A DNA stretch of 64,000 nucleotides from Cohaesibacter intestini (GCF_003324485.1 NZ_QODK01000001.1:930001-994000), one strand, 5' to 3'; positions 17,300 through 26,866 are shown, counted from the stretch's first letter. Translations and numbers: made by a program. Notes: generated by a model from the sequence alone, not told the origin.

Positions 17300-19027
17300 T
17301 CAGATATGCTTTGGGAACAGCTCTTCGAGTGCGCGGTCATCTTCAGCGCTGTTGCCTTTGCGCGTCTCATCCTTCCATTCGGTCCAGGTCAGGGTGAATT
17401 CGGCCCCTCCCTCGGGGTGATTGCCGACCGTGATCGAGCCTTCTGAATTTTCCAGAATGCCCTTGACGATGGCCAGACCGAGGCCGGTGCCGCTCTTTTT
17501 GGTCGTGTAGAAGGATTCATAGATTTTCGAGGGGTCCGGAATGCCCGGACCATTGTCGCGCAGCTTGACGATGACCTTCTGATCCTTGCGGGCAATGGAA
17601 ATGGTGATGCGTTTTTTGCTCTGATCGGCCATGGCCTCAATGGCGTTGGTGATCAGGTTGGAGAAAATCTGACCCAGACCGATTTCGTTGCAAGGCACCT
17701 CGATGTCGGCTTGTGTGGTGTGGAATTGCAGCTGCACATCCTGTTTCTTGAGGGTCAATTGGAACAGATGCAATGAGCTGTGGGCGGCTTCGACGATGTT
17801 GGCATGGCCGCGCGGCACACGGTGGCGACTGGCAAAGGACTTGAGCTGGGATATTTGCTGCTTCAGCCGTTCGATATGGGAGGAGACCAGCATCAGATTG
17901 TCGTCGACATCCTTATACATCTTGCGCTCGAGCAACAGACGGGATGTGTCGAGCAACATATAGATGGCCGACAGGGGCTGATTGAAGTCGTGCGCCACTT
18001 CGGTGGCCATCTGGCCGATGGCAGCCAGCTTGGAATTTTCGGTCAGTTGGGTGCGCAGTTTTTGTATGCTGCGTTTATACTTGTTGCGAATGTTGCGATA
18101 GAGGAACACGACGCTGAGGTAAATCAGCAACGTGATGATGGCGACCAGCAGCAGGGACTGGTAGATCGGTCGGGCGGGCTGGATCGAATGAATGGTCCAG
18201 CCAAATTCGACGATCTCTTCCTGCAGGGAGAAGGTGGTCGGGAACAGGCAGGCATAGTTCGGATCCTTGTAGACGGTGATGCTGCCCAACCGGTAGCAGC
18301 GTTTGCGGGCAATCGGATTGTGGGTGGTGCGTGCTGGCGGAATGGATCGATCCAGCAGACCGACGGTGCTCGAGCCGACCTGCCCGAAGGTCTTGTGTTT
18401 CCAGCTTTCATTCGAGCTGAGGAAAATAGTGCCGTCGACGTCGGAGACCAGAATGTCGTCAGGGCCGGAGCGCCAGACCTTTTCGAGCTCGGAGAGATTG
18501 ACCTCAACCGCGATCACCCCAATGATGTCTTCGTCTTTTCTCAGGCCATAAGAGAGGAAGAAGCCCGGTGTCGTTGACGACAGACCGACGCCATAAAACT
18601 GTCCCAGCCGCCCCGCCATCGCATCCTTGAAATAGGGCCGGAAGCCGAGATTTCTGCCGACATAGCTATCCTCGCGGTGCCAGTTGCTGGCGGCTGTGAC
18701 CTTGCCTGTCCTGTCGAGCACATAGATTGCCGACACGTTGGTGGCATATTTGGTTCGTTGCAGGAAATATCCGCTCTCTACCGGATCAAACCTGTCGCTC
18801 AGTATTTCAAGGATCCGATCATTCTGCGACAGGATGAAGGGCAGGAACTTGTAACGCGCAACCTCAGTTTCAAGGCTGGTGCGGTACATGTTGAGCAGCA
18901 ATTCACTCGCGCCAATCTTGTTCTGCACGTCGGTCAGGAAGGGATTGGAAACCATCAGAAAGATGGCGGCGACCAGCAGGCCATGCAACAGCCAGCTTTT
19001 CAGGCGTGACAGAAATCGTCCAATCAT
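17300..19027 (-). CDS. dctB: C4-dicarboxylate sensor histidine kinase DctB
   Basis: This 575-residue membrane kinase has one helix near the N-terminus, a large periplasmic sensor of the PDC/dCache type with the DctB-like segment DSYVGRNLGFRPYFKDAM, and a second helix at about 290-310. The phosphoacceptor histidine lies in EVAHDFNQPLSAI, near residue 346. The ATP-binding boxes are NLITNAIEAM, RDNGPGIPD and GTGLGLAIVKG. The start at 19027 is favoured; ATGs at 19039 and 19063 are possible. It pairs with dctD on the opposite strand. This convergent layout of the pair is less usual than a dctBD operon. Confidence 0.92.
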   Translation of the reverse strand: MIGRFLSRLKSWLLHGLLVAAIFLMVSNPFLTDVQNKIGASELLLNMYRTSLETEVARYKFLPFILSQNDRILEILSDRFDPVESGYFLQRTKYATNVSAIYVLDRTGKVTAASNWHREDSYVGRNLGFRPYFKDAMAGRLGQFYGVGLSSTTPGFFLSYGLRKDEDIIGVIAVEVNLSELEKVWRSGPDDILVSDVDGTIFLSSNESWKHKTFGQVGSSTVGLLDRSIPPARTTHNPIARKRCYRLGSITVYKDPNYACLFPTTFSLQEEIVEFGWTIHSIQPARPIYQSLLLVAIITLLIYLSVVFLYRNIRNKYKRSIQKLRTQLTENSKLAAIGQMATEVAHDFNQPLSAIYMLLDTSRLLLERKMYKDVDDNLMLVSSHIERLKQQISQLKSFASRHRVPRGHANIVEAAHSSLHLFQLTLKKQDVQLQFHTTQADIEVPCNEIGLGQIFSNLITNAIEAMADQSKKRITISIARKDQKVIVKLRDNGPGIPDPSKIYESFYTTKKSGTGLGLAIVKGILENSEGSITVGNHPEGGAEFTLTWTEWKDETRKGNSAEDDRALEELFPKHI

Positions 19028-19288
19028 CGTGTCTTCCATCCTGCGGGTCAGGGGACGCAGCAAATGTCCCGGATTGTTGGGCAGAGTGCCATGCGCGCGC
19101 AGGATACGCTTTAGCGTGGATCATGTAGCGGTAGAAATTGTTGTTGCTCCGCTTTGATGGGGCTTTGAGGAGCTGCCATTCTGTTTGCGTCTCTTATTTG
19201 CGGCTATTCGGGTGCCACAGTCACCATTAATCCTTCTCTAATGGGAAATGGGGTAAATGTGGAGCATAGATATTGACGAAGTTGGCCA

Positions 19289-20845
19289 ATGACAGACACT
19301 TCCGCATTCCAGTTCTGGCAGGGTGCCGCGCTTTCAGCGGGCAACCGGCGACAGCTTGATCCTGCATCAAGCCTGTCGATGCGCGTCCTGCATACGGTGC
19401 TCGTCTTTGTTCTGGCCATAACGGTCAGTGCCTTGCCGGTGGCGACCCACTTTGTCAGCATGCCATTGGCCATTGTGACCCAGATTTGTCTGGCCAGCAT
19501 GGTTGCCGTCTATCTGACACCGGCAGCGCCGCTGGTGGTGTTGTTCACGCTGATTTTTCAGAATTTCTTCGTCTCTTTGTTCTCTGACTTTCTCGTCAGC
19601 GCCGATGATTACAATTTCGTCCGTGGCTACAATTTCCTGACGATGATTGTCATCTGGCTGTGGCTGTTTGGCCGGTATGCGCTCAACTGGCGCGACCATG
19701 ATCGCGAGACCAACCGGATCATGGGTGTGGGATTCATCGCTTTCTGCTTGATCGGTGTCTATCTGATCCTTGGCATGGCCAAGAATCCGACCGGAGCGGT
19801 GATCTATCTGCGCAATATCATTGCCCCTTTTGCGCTGTTTCAGATCTATTTTCTGGTCAGTCTGAAATTTCCCACCCGCCTCAATGATCAGATCGTTGCC
19901 TTGACGGGGATCATTGTCGGTTTGGGGTTGATCGAGGCGATTGATCGCTCGCTCTGGATGGACATCACCAATGGCTGGACGCTTTGGACCTTTGGTACGA
20001 CGCAGGACCGACTCAATCTGGTCTGGGATGCGGTTGTCGCCCGGCAAGGAACCGTGATGACCGATATTTTCGATTCCATGCGGGTTCATTTTCTCAACAC
20101 GCCGTTGCTGGGGGATAATGGCTTCACCATTCTGCGGATGAGCGGGCCGAACAATCACGCCATTTCCTATTCCTATCTGCTGTCCATGCTGGCTTTGGTG
20201 ATGATGTTTACCGGCCGGGCCTGGTGGTTTGTGTTTCTGTTTCCGCTGATGCTGCTGTCCAGTGCCAAGGGTGCGCTGATCATGCTGTTGCTTGTCTGCT
20301 GTGCTGCATTGGCACGCTGGCTGTTCGGGGCGATGATCGCTCTGGCCGGGCTGCTGGTGGTGTTGGTCATCTATTTTGTGCTCGGGGTGAAGATCGGCCT
20401 CGATATTGGCGACTTTCACGTTCTGGGCTTCATGGGCGGGGTGCATGATTTCCTGTCCAACCCGTTTGGCCGGGGTCTTGGAGACGGGGGCAACTTCACC
20501 ACTGATTTCAGCAAGCTGGACTGGCCTGCCTATCAGGCTGCTGGCCGGACACCCTTTGCGATTGAAAGTGCGGTCGGGGTGTTGATGCGGCAAATGGGCA
20601 TTGCCGGCTTCATGCTGCTTGGATGCTATGCATGGGTGGCAGCACAGACCTTCAAGCTGTCACTGCAATCACGCGTGATGCTGCATTCCGTGCTGAGCTT
20701 CAGCCTGATGATCATTCTGGTGAATGGGGTCTTTCAGGAAGAGGCCTTGTTCGCGCCGATGGCACTTGGGGCCATCATGGCGCTGAATGGCCATGTTCTG
20801 GGCAACTGGCTGCGGGCAGGGGTGCCTGCCCGCTCCGCGGCCTAG
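19289..20845 (+). CDS. O-antigen polymerase/ligase-like polytopic membrane protein
   Basis: This 518-residue protein has about eleven hydrophobic helices and a long periplasmic loop between residues 230 and 295 rich in aromatic residues. The C-terminal part has FGRGLGDGGNFTTDF and an ESAVGVLMRQMG segment, a pattern seen in Wzy polymerases and WaaL-type ligases that handle lipid-linked sugars. No glycosyltransferase or export gene adjoins it, so its polysaccharide is unknown. Its stop codon overlaps that of the convergent regulator gene by four bases. Family placement is by topology and the glycine-rich motif, not by a firm signature. Confidence 0.65.
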   Translation: MTDTSAFQFWQGAALSAGNRRQLDPASSLSMRVLHTVLVFVLAITVSALPVATHFVSMPLAIVTQICLASMVAVYLTPAAPLVVLFTLIFQNFFVSLFSDFLVSADDYNFVRGYNFLTMIVIWLWLFGRYALNWRDHDRETNRIMGVGFIAFCLIGVYLILGMAKNPTGAVIYLRNIIAPFALFQIYFLVSLKFPTRLNDQIVALTGIIVGLGLIEAIDRSLWMDITNGWTLWTFGTTQDRLNLVWDAVVARQGTVMTDIFDSMRVHFLNTPLLGDNGFTILRMSGPNNHAISYSYLLSMLALVMMFTGRAWWFVFLFPLMLLSSAKGALIMLLLVCCAALARWLFGAMIALAGLLVVLVIYFVLGVKIGLDIGDFHVLGFMGGVHDFLSNPFGRGLGDGGNFTTDFSKLDWPAYQAAGRTPFAIESAVGVLMRQMGIAGFMLLGCYAWVAAQTFKLSLQSRVMLHSVLSFSLMIILVNGVFQEEALFAPMALGAIMALNGHVLGNWLRAGVPARSAA

Positions 20846-21615
20846 ACGACAAACAGCTTGGCCCCATGCTGGTCGAGCTGCATCTTGATGTCGGTTGGCG
20901 GTGTGCCATCGGTGAAAAGCGCAGAGATGTTGCGGACATGACCAAGCTCCACCGTCGCGGTGGTGTTGAACTTGGTGGAATCGGCAGCGATGAAAATGTT
21001 GCGGGCGGTTTTCATCATGCTCTGGACCATGATGACTTCATTGAATTCATAATCGAGCAAGGTGCCATCGGCGTCGATGGAGCCGCAACTGGCGATCAGA
21101 TAATCAACCCGGAAATGATTGATGAAGTCCAAAGCCGTTGAGCCGATGATGCCGCCATTGGTGCTGCGCAATTTGCCGCCGGGCACCATCACATTGAAGT
21201 CTTTCTTCTGATACAGCACATTGGCGACCCGCATGCTGTTGGTGATGACCTGCAGGCCGGAATGTTGCAGCAGATGGCGGGCGATGATTTCGGTGGTGGT
21301 GCCGATGGCCAGAAAGACCGAGCTGTTGTCCGGGATCTGGGCGACCAAAGCCTTGGCGATGGCCTCCTTTTCTTCCGTCTCGGATACCTGCCGGACCGCA
21401 TAGTCAAGATTGACCACCGAGGAATTGCGCGCAGCCCCGCCATGATGGCGAATCAGCAGTTTCTGATCGCTCAGTTTTTTGATGTCGCGTCGAATGGTCT
21501 GGGCGGAAACATCGAGCAGCTCGGTCAACTCCTCCACGCTCACATAACCCTTGTCGTTGACTTCCTTGAGCAGGGTGTCGTGGCGGGGATTGCCTACGAT
21601 GACGGCATTTGGCAT
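20842..21615 (-). CDS. DeoR-family regulator, CsqR/YihW-like
   Basis: This 257-residue repressor has an N-terminal winged helix-turn-helix (GNPRHDTLLKEVNDKGYVSV, then ELLDVSAQTIRRDIKKLSDQ) and a C-terminal sugar-phosphate-sensing domain with AIGTTTEIIARHLL, ITNSMRVANVL and VMVPGGKLRSTNGGIIG. The long match I recognise is to E. coli YihW (CsqR), the SQ-responsive regulator of the yih genes, including the GNPRHD start and RHHGGA motif. It follows the kinase gene by 84 bases on the same strand. The effector is probably SQ or a sulfosugar phosphate (inferred). Confidence 0.9.
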   Translation of the reverse strand: MPNAVIVGNPRHDTLLKEVNDKGYVSVEELTELLDVSAQTIRRDIKKLSDQKLLIRHHGGAARNSSVVNLDYAVRQVSETEEKEAIAKALVAQIPDNSSVFLAIGTTTEIIARHLLQHSGLQVITNSMRVANVLYQKKDFNVMVPGGKLRSTNGGIIGSTALDFINHFRVDYLIASCGSIDADGTLLDYEFNEVIMVQSMMKTARNIFIAADSTKFNTTATVELGHVRNISALFTDGTPPTDIKMQLDQHGAKLFVV

Positions 21616-21699
21616 GGGACTTCAGCTTTCTTCCTGCATGCTTGCTATTCGCGCAGCGTTCGGGTCTGCCCCAGTCTCATAAGAGGTTGGGCCAGGGGA

Positions 21700-22593
21700 T
21701 TATTTGTTGGCCGCAAGAAAGGCCTCGACAGTTGCAAGGTCGGGGACGCCATCACGTCCGCCCAGTCGGGTGCATTTGAGGGCAGCGACCGCGCTGGCAA
21801 AGGCGACAATATCGGCAATGGGCATGCCCTTGGCGAGCGCAAAGGCAAAGGCGCCATGGAAGACGTCTCCCGCACCGGTCGTATCCTTCACATCGACCTT
21901 GAAACCGGGCTGATGGTGGAGCGTCTCGCCCTCCAGCCAATAGCAGCCTTGCGATCCAACGGTGACATAGACCTTAGCATTTGTTTTCGTTTGGGCAACG
22001 CGCAATCCATCAATCGGGTCATCAACTTGTGAGAATTTCGCCAAACCTGGTTCGGAAAATGCCACATGGTCGGCGAGTGTCACCAGATCCGTGATGTCTT
22101 GCGGGGTGATATCGGCATCCAGAACGCTTTGTTTTTGCAGCTGTTTGGCTTGTTCGAGTGCATATTTGGCCCCGACTGGCCAGCGCACATCACAAAGGAT
22201 GGACTGATAGGGCGCGAAATTGATCTCTTTTAGCCATTCGGCATCACCTGAGAGATCTGAATCCTGATAATTGACGATCAGCCTTTCGCCTTGGTCATCA
22301 ACCAGAATGGCGGAAAAGGACGACTTTGCTTCGGATATGGTGCGGATATGGCGGGTGCCGACGCCATAGCGATTGAGCTCGCGAATCATGGCGGCGGCGA
22401 CATCATCATTGCCGACCCGGCCGACATAGTCGACATTCATGCCCAGTCTGGCAATGGCGACGGCCGCGGTGGCCGCTGGCCCGCCGCCAACTTCAAAATA
22501 GTCGCGGGCGACATATTTGCCGCCGGTTTTTGGCAAGTGATCGACCCGGAAAACCCGATCAAGGACGGTGATTCCAACGCATGCGACGGTCAT
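21700..22593 (-). CDS. yihV: Sulfofructose kinase (YihV-like, PfkB family)
   Basis: This 297-residue ribokinase-fold enzyme should phosphorylate 6-deoxy-6-sulfofructose (SF) with ATP to SF-1-phosphate. The sequence follows E. coli YihV closely from memory: VACVGITVLDR, KYVARDYFEVGGGPAATAAVA, AKSSFSAILVD, LDADITPQDI and the catalytic DTTGAGDVFHGA with its base aspartate, then AALKCTRLGGRDGVPD. Those segments go beyond the general PfkB signature. It is divergent from the sulfolactaldehyde reductase across 313 bases and precedes the regulator gene. A general fructokinase role is the alternative, made unlikely by the neighbours. Confidence 0.92.
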   Translation of the reverse strand: MTVACVGITVLDRVFRVDHLPKTGGKYVARDYFEVGGGPAATAAVAIARLGMNVDYVGRVGNDDVAAAMIRELNRYGVGTRHIRTISEAKSSFSAILVDDQGERLIVNYQDSDLSGDAEWLKEINFAPYQSILCDVRWPVGAKYALEQAKQLQKQSVLDADITPQDITDLVTLADHVAFSEPGLAKFSQVDDPIDGLRVAQTKTNAKVYVTVGSQGCYWLEGETLHHQPGFKVDVKDTTGAGDVFHGAFAFALAKGMPIADIVAFASAVAALKCTRLGGRDGVPDLATVEAFLAANK

Positions 22594-22789
22594 GAGAGGC
22601 TCTTTTATGGCTGGTGTTGGCGATTATCGCTCATCCTCGCTGCCAGATCGTCAATCTGGTGACAGCGTGGATGGGGCGATGATGGGTGTGTTTGTGATCA
22701 AAGTCCATGATCGTGCCAAACGACTTGTGGGCCGCCTGGGATGATCTTTTGCTGATCACATCTAGCGACAAATACCTAGATTTGTTGCC

Positions 22790-22848
22790 TTTCAATCGAA
22801 ATTATCACCATAAACACTCATAAAACAACCAAATTGTGTTGTATTTGG
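22790..22848. promoter_or_regulatory. Candidate operator region between kinase and reductase genes
   Basis: In the 313-base divergent gap I see three elements: TTTCAATCGAAAT at 22790-22802 (reverse complement carries TTTCGATTGA), CATAAAACAA at 22819-22828, and the inverted repeat CCAAAT-N8-ATTTGG at 22829-22848. The first recurs at 25683 and 35267, the second at 35223, all in promoter regions of the same locus. They are candidate sites for the DeoR-family regulator; binding is inferred. Confidence 0.4.
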
Positions 22849-22906
22849 TCGAAATATCGTGCAGATGTTGGATAACGATCAAAAATGCTCAATATGAGGT
22901 TTCGCA

Positions 22907-23800
22907 ATGGCAACAGTTGGATTCATCGGTCTTGGTCAAATGGGCGCTGCAATGGCAGCCAATCTGATCAAGGGGGGACATGACCTCAATCTATATGACA
23001 TCAATGATGATGCCGTCGCGGCGTTGGCCGCAAAAGGTGGGAAAGCCTGCGACAGGGTCGCAGCGGTTGCTGAAGGCGCCGACTTTGTCATTACCATGTT
23101 GCCAAACGGGGCGCTGGTGCGCTCTGTCCTGTTGGGGGAAGAGGGCGTTGTCGCTGCGCTGAAGAAAGACGCGCTGGTGATCGACATGTCGACCATTCAC
23201 CCGCTTGAGACCGATGGCCTGATTGCCGATCTTGCGGCAAAAGGCATCGAGATGATGGAAGCGCCGGTGGGTCGCACATCGGACCATGCCATTGCAGGCA
23301 CCTTGCTGATCCTTGCGGGCGGCACCAAGGCGCAGATTGAACGGGCGCAGCCCTTGTTTGATCTGATGGGGTCGGAAACCGTCGATGCGGGGGGGCCGGG
23401 CAAGGGAATCCGCGTCAAGATCATCAACAATTACATGAGCATTGCGCTCAATGCCCTGTCGGCAGAAGCCATTGCGCTGGCCGAGAAAATCGGTCTCGAT
23501 TTCGACACGGCAATGGCGGTGATGAGCGGTACGCCTGCAGGCAAGGGGCACTTCACCACCAGTTGGCCAAACAAGGTGCTCAAGGGCGATCTGTCGCCCG
23601 CCTTCATGATTGATCTGGCCCACAAGGATCTGGGCATCGCGCTCGATCTGGCCAATCAGGTTGGCGTGCCGATGCCGATGGGGGCTGCCTCGCGGGAGCT
23701 TTACAATATGAGCCGGATCGCCGGGCGCGGGCGTCAGGACTGGACAGCCTTGCTTGAACAACTGCGCGATCTGTCGGGCATGCCGACCAAAGCGAATTAA
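22907..23800 (+). CDS. yihU: 3-Sulfolactaldehyde reductase (YihU-like)
   Basis: This 297-residue beta-hydroxyacid dehydrogenase should reduce sulfolactaldehyde with NADH to 2,3-dihydroxypropane-1-sulfonate (DHPS). The Rossmann motif is [16 protein letters not shown], followed by ITMLPNG and [10 protein letters not shown]. The substrate segment reads [12 protein letters not shown] with arginine 123. The catalytic lysine is 171 in [22 protein letters not shown], with asparagine 174 and serine 178. The blocks [13 protein letters not shown] and [19 protein letters not shown] match YihU far more closely than tartronate semialdehyde reductases. It leads the plus-strand operon, 21 bases before the mutarotase. 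Confidence 0.93.
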   Translation: MATVGFIGLGQMGAAMAANLIKGGHDLNLYDINDDAVAALAAKGGKACDRVAAVAEGADFVITMLPNGALVRSVLLGEEGVVAALKKDALVIDMSTIHPLETDGLIADLAAKGIEMMEAPVGRTSDHAIAGTLLILAGGTKAQIERAQPLFDLMGSETVDAGGPGKGIRVKIINNYMSIALNALSAEAIALAEKIGLDFDTAMAVMSGTPAGKGHFTTSWPNKVLKGDLSPAFMIDLAHKDLGIALDLANQVGVPMPMGAASRELYNMSRIAGRGRQDWTALLEQLRDLSGMPTKAN

Positions 23801-23821
23801 GTGTCAGTTGGGAGGTTTATC

Positions 23822-24877
23822 ATGAAAGTAGAAGTCGAAACCTATGGTGAAGTCGATGGCAAAGCGGTCGATCTCATCACCTTGAGCAATGACAATGGCA
23901 TGGTGGTGCGGGTCACCAATTATGGCTGCATCGTCACTTCGATCGAAGTACCGGACCGGGATGGGGCTTTGGCCGATGTGGTGTTGGGCTATGAGTCTCT
24001 GGACAAATATCTTGCCGGACATCCTTTCTTCGGCGCAATTGCCGGGCGGTTCGCCAACCGGATAGAGGATGGTCGTTTTTCGATTGATTGTCGCCGGTAT
24101 CAGCTGGAAACCAACGAGCCGCCGACCGTGCAGCATTTGCATGGGGGTTCGAAGGGGTTCGACAAATATGTCTGGGGCTATGATCTGGAAGAGACGAGTG
24201 ACGCGGTGATGATCCATTTGCATCGGGTGTCGCCGGACGGGGAAAGCGGCTATCCGGGCAATCTGCTGGTGACTCACACGATCGGTCTGACGGAGTCCAA
24301 CGCGCTGCATTATGACTTCCGGGCGGTGAGTGACAAGCCGACCATCGTCAATCTGGTCAATCACAGCTACTACAATCTAGCCGGTCATGACAGCGGCTCG
24401 GTGGCGGATCATCAATTGACCTTGTTCGCCGATTTCTACACTCCCGTGGCTGAGACGATGATCCCGACCGGGGAAGTGCGGGCTGTGGCCGGGACGGGCC
24501 TTGATTTCCGGGAGCCAGTGCGGATCGGTGACCGGATGGAAGGCATCGAGGGCGGCGGCTTCGACTTCAACTATATCCTGCATGGCAAACAGAAGCATGG
24601 GGACTACCGGATGGCGGCCGACCTTTATGATCCGTCCAGCGGGCGCTTCATGAAGGTGATGACCACCCAGCCAGCGATCCAGTTCTACAACGGATTCAAA
24701 TTATCGAACAAACCGTGGTTTGGGCGCAATGGCTGCAAATATGAAGCCTTTGGCGGGCTTTGCCTTGAAACTCAAGGCTATCCGGACGCGCCCAACAAGC
24801 CCCATTTTCCAAGCGCCGTGTTGAGGCCGGGGGATGTCTATCAGCATCGCACCATTCATCAGTTTGGCACGCGCTAG
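23822..24877 (+). CDS. Aldose 1-epimerase, probable sulfoquinovose mutarotase
   Basis: This 351-residue GalM-fold epimerase interconverts alpha and beta anomers of a free sugar. Catalytic blocks are present: FANRIEDGRF, VQHLHGGSKGFDK, the histidine in VNHSYYNLAGHDSG and the glutamate in CLETQGYPDAPNKP. The start at 23822 is set by GGGAGG six bases before it. Within this locus the substrate is probably SQ released by the glycosidase, the job done in E. coli by the related YihR. It is longer than YihR and resembles ordinary GalM, so the sulfosugar specificity is inferred from context. Confidence 0.88.
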   Translation: MKVEVETYGEVDGKAVDLITLSNDNGMVVRVTNYGCIVTSIEVPDRDGALADVVLGYESLDKYLAGHPFFGAIAGRFANRIEDGRFSIDCRRYQLETNEPPTVQHLHGGSKGFDKYVWGYDLEETSDAVMIHLHRVSPDGESGYPGNLLVTHTIGLTESNALHYDFRAVSDKPTIVNLVNHSYYNLAGHDSGSVADHQLTLFADFYTPVAETMIPTGEVRAVAGTGLDFREPVRIGDRMEGIEGGGFDFNYILHGKQKHGDYRMAADLYDPSSGRFMKVMTTQPAIQFYNGFKLSNKPWFGRNGCKYEAFGGLCLETQGYPDAPNKPHFPSAVLRPGDVYQHRTIHQFGTR

Positions 24878-24940
24878 ACTTGGACCGTTCAATGGGTCGG
24901 GGGAGACGATCCCGGCCCTGTCACCGCAGGCAATGTCATC

Positions 24941-25681
24941 ATGATGGAAATTCTCATCGTCTCGGCGATCATCACGCTGGGCAGCTTCACCCAAGGCCTG
25001 ACGGGTTTTGGGCTGGCCTTGGTCAGCGTGCCGCTTCTCTCCTTGGCGGTGGATGTGAAAGCTGCTGTGCCCATCGCTGGCATCTTCGGATGGCTGGTGA
25101 CCTTTCCGCTGGTCTGGAAAATGCGCCAGCATGTGCAGTGGCGTGTCGGCTTGATTCTGTTTGCAGGCTCCTTGCCAGGCTCGTTTCTGGGGGCCGATCT
25201 GCTCAAACGGCTGCCCGCCGAGGCAATCCTGATCACGATGGGATGCGTGCTGATCTTGTCGAGCCTCTATTCGCTGTTTGCTAAGGCCCCGCTTTTCACC
25301 AAGGCGTCGGCGCCGCTGACGGTCGGGACGGGTTTCTTCTCCGGTGCCTTGGGGGCGAGCGTTGGCGAGCCGGGACCGCCGGTGATTGCCTTCACCTCGA
25401 TGCAGCCCTGGACGGCGGATCAGACCAAATCGACCTTGGTGTTTTTCTTTATGCTGCAAATGATCGGCGCGATTGCCGGCTTCTGGAGCAAGGGGCTGCT
25501 GACCCCTTATGTGGCAGAGCGGGTGCTCTATGCCATGCCTGCCTTTCTGGTCGGGATGAGCGTTGGGATGTTCGCCTATCACCTGCTGCATAAACTCAAG
25601 ATCAATTATCACGGCATCATTCACAGCCTGTTGCTGATCATTGGTCTCCTATTGGTGATTAAAAATGTCCATATTTGGTAG
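24941..25681 (+). CDS. TauE/SafE-family anion exporter
   Basis: This 246-residue protein has about eight membrane helices in two repeats, with the family's glycine-proline loops (TQGLTGFGLALVSVP in the first half; GALGASVGEPGPPVIAF in the second). TauE/SafE proteins export sulfite, sulfoacetate and other organosulfonates. Placed directly after the reductase and mutarotase, it most likely exports DHPS, the end product of the pathway. E. coli uses the unrelated YihP in this position of the pathway. The gap to the mutarotase is 63 bases, so one transcript is plausible. Confidence 0.88.
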   Translation: MMEILIVSAIITLGSFTQGLTGFGLALVSVPLLSLAVDVKAAVPIAGIFGWLVTFPLVWKMRQHVQWRVGLILFAGSLPGSFLGADLLKRLPAEAILITMGCVLILSSLYSLFAKAPLFTKASAPLTVGTGFFSGALGASVGEPGPPVIAFTSMQPWTADQTKSTLVFFFMLQMIGAIAGFWSKGLLTPYVAERVLYAMPAFLVGMSVGMFAYHLLHKLKINYHGIIHSLLLIIGLLLVIKNVHIW

Positions 25682-25682
25682 C

Positions 25683-25695
25683 TTTGATTGAAAAT
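25683..25695 (+). promoter_or_regulatory. Candidate operator motif upstream of the aldolase
   Basis: TTTGATTGAAAAT lies just after the exporter stop, about 250 bases before the aldolase. It shares TTTYGATTGA with motifs at 22790 (reverse strand) and 35267. The 260-base gap suggests a second promoter for the aldolase. No other feature is seen there. Confidence 0.3.
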
Positions 25696-25941
25696 ATGTG
25701 CAGAATTGTTGTTAAACGCTCATATTTTTGGCAAAAGACTTTCGAAAAAGATCATGTGTCTCTATACTCTGATCAAGAAAGAAACAATCAGGCCGGACGG
25801 AGTCGTCGGGTCTTTTGTCCGGCAGATTTGCTGATGATGACCCATCTGCGGTCCCTTCGCTCCCTGCCTTCCAATCGCTCTGACCGTGTGGCACCTCTTT
25901 TTGCGCTGCCTGATCCAGAGGCCTAAAGTTGAGGATAAACA

Positions 25942-26805
25942 ATGGCTTATATTTCCGGTAAGACACTTCTCGATCGTGCGTGGAAAGAGGGATATGCCAT
26001 CGGCGCCTTCAGCGTGCATAATGCGGAGACGACGCGCGCCATTCTCAAGGGCGCCGAGGAAGAGAAAGCCCCGATTCTGGTGATGATCGGTCAGAAGGTG
26101 ATCAACACGATGGGCCTTGCGGAAATGAAGGCGATGGTTGATGCCTTCATGGCCAACCATACGGTGCCGGTGGCGATTCATATTGATCACAGTCGCCAGT
26201 TCGAACAAACCATGGCGGCAGCGCGGGTCGGCTTTCACTCTCTGATGTTCGACGGCTCGGGCTATGATTTCGAGGATAATGTCCGGATCACCAAGGCGGT
26301 GGCTGATGTGGCCCATGCGCTGGGCATTGGTTGTGAAGGGGAAATCGGCAAGATCGGTGGTGTCGAGGATGATATTGATGTCGATGAAGCCGATGCCATG
26401 ATCACCTCAGTCGAGGAAGCGCAGGAATTTACCAACCGCACCGGCCTTGACTATCTGGCCATCTCCATGGGAACGGCGCATGGTATCTACACCTCCGAGC
26501 CAAAGCTGGCTTTTGATCGGATCCGTGAAATCAAGGAAATCGTTCAGAAACCTCTGGTGATGCATGGGGGCTCCGGGGTGCCGGATGATCAGGTGCAGCG
26601 GGCCATTTCCCTGGGCATCGCAAAAATCAATGTCGACACCGAGTTGCGGCAATCCTTCACGCTTGGGGTGCAGGACTATTGGAAAGACAATCCGACGGAC
26701 TTCGTTCTGGCCGATTCTTTGGGGGCCGGCGAGGTGGCCATGAAGGAAAAGGTCAAAGAAAAGATCCGCTTGTTTGGTTCCAGCGGCAAGGCTTCCGATT
26801 TCTGA
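25942..26805 (+). CDS. Class II aldolase, probable sulfofructose-1-phosphate aldolase
   Basis: This 287-residue zinc aldolase belongs to the GatY/KbaY/FbaA family. The general acid aspartate 82 and zinc ligand histidine 83 (IHIDHS), zinc histidines 180 (GTAHG) and 208 (VMHGGSG), and glutamate 132 (CEGEIG) all sit at the family's expected numbers. The phosphate loop HGGSGVPDD is intact. It should cleave SF-1-phosphate to DHAP and sulfolactaldehyde. E. coli does this step with the class I enzyme YihT, which is absent here. Tagatose- or fructose-bisphosphate cleavage is the alternative. A GAGG site precedes the ATG and a terminator follows. Confidence 0.88.
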   Translation: MAYISGKTLLDRAWKEGYAIGAFSVHNAETTRAILKGAEEEKAPILVMIGQKVINTMGLAEMKAMVDAFMANHTVPVAIHIDHSRQFEQTMAAARVGFHSLMFDGSGYDFEDNVRITKAVADVAHALGIGCEGEIGKIGGVEDDIDVDEADAMITSVEEAQEFTNRTGLDYLAISMGTAHGIYTSEPKLAFDRIREIKEIVQKPLVMHGGSGVPDDQVQRAISLGIAKINVDTELRQSFTLGVQDYWKDNPTDFVLADSLGAGEVAMKEKVKEKIRLFGSSGKASDF

Positions 26806-26839
26806 TTGTATCTTCTCTGCAAAATTGTTTTGTCGTCAG

Positions 26840-26866
26840 CCCCGGTCCTTGTGGCCGGGGTTTTTT
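26840..26866 (+). terminator. Terminator of the aldolase transcript
   Basis: The stem CCCCGG / CCGGGG around a nine-base loop is followed by six T residues, 35 bases after the aldolase stop. Confidence 0.85.

Noticed and set aside
19367-20593. Minus-strand frame of 408 codons over the O-antigen-type gene
   Set aside because: The polar, histidine-rich translation is the complement of hydrophobic helices and matches no family.
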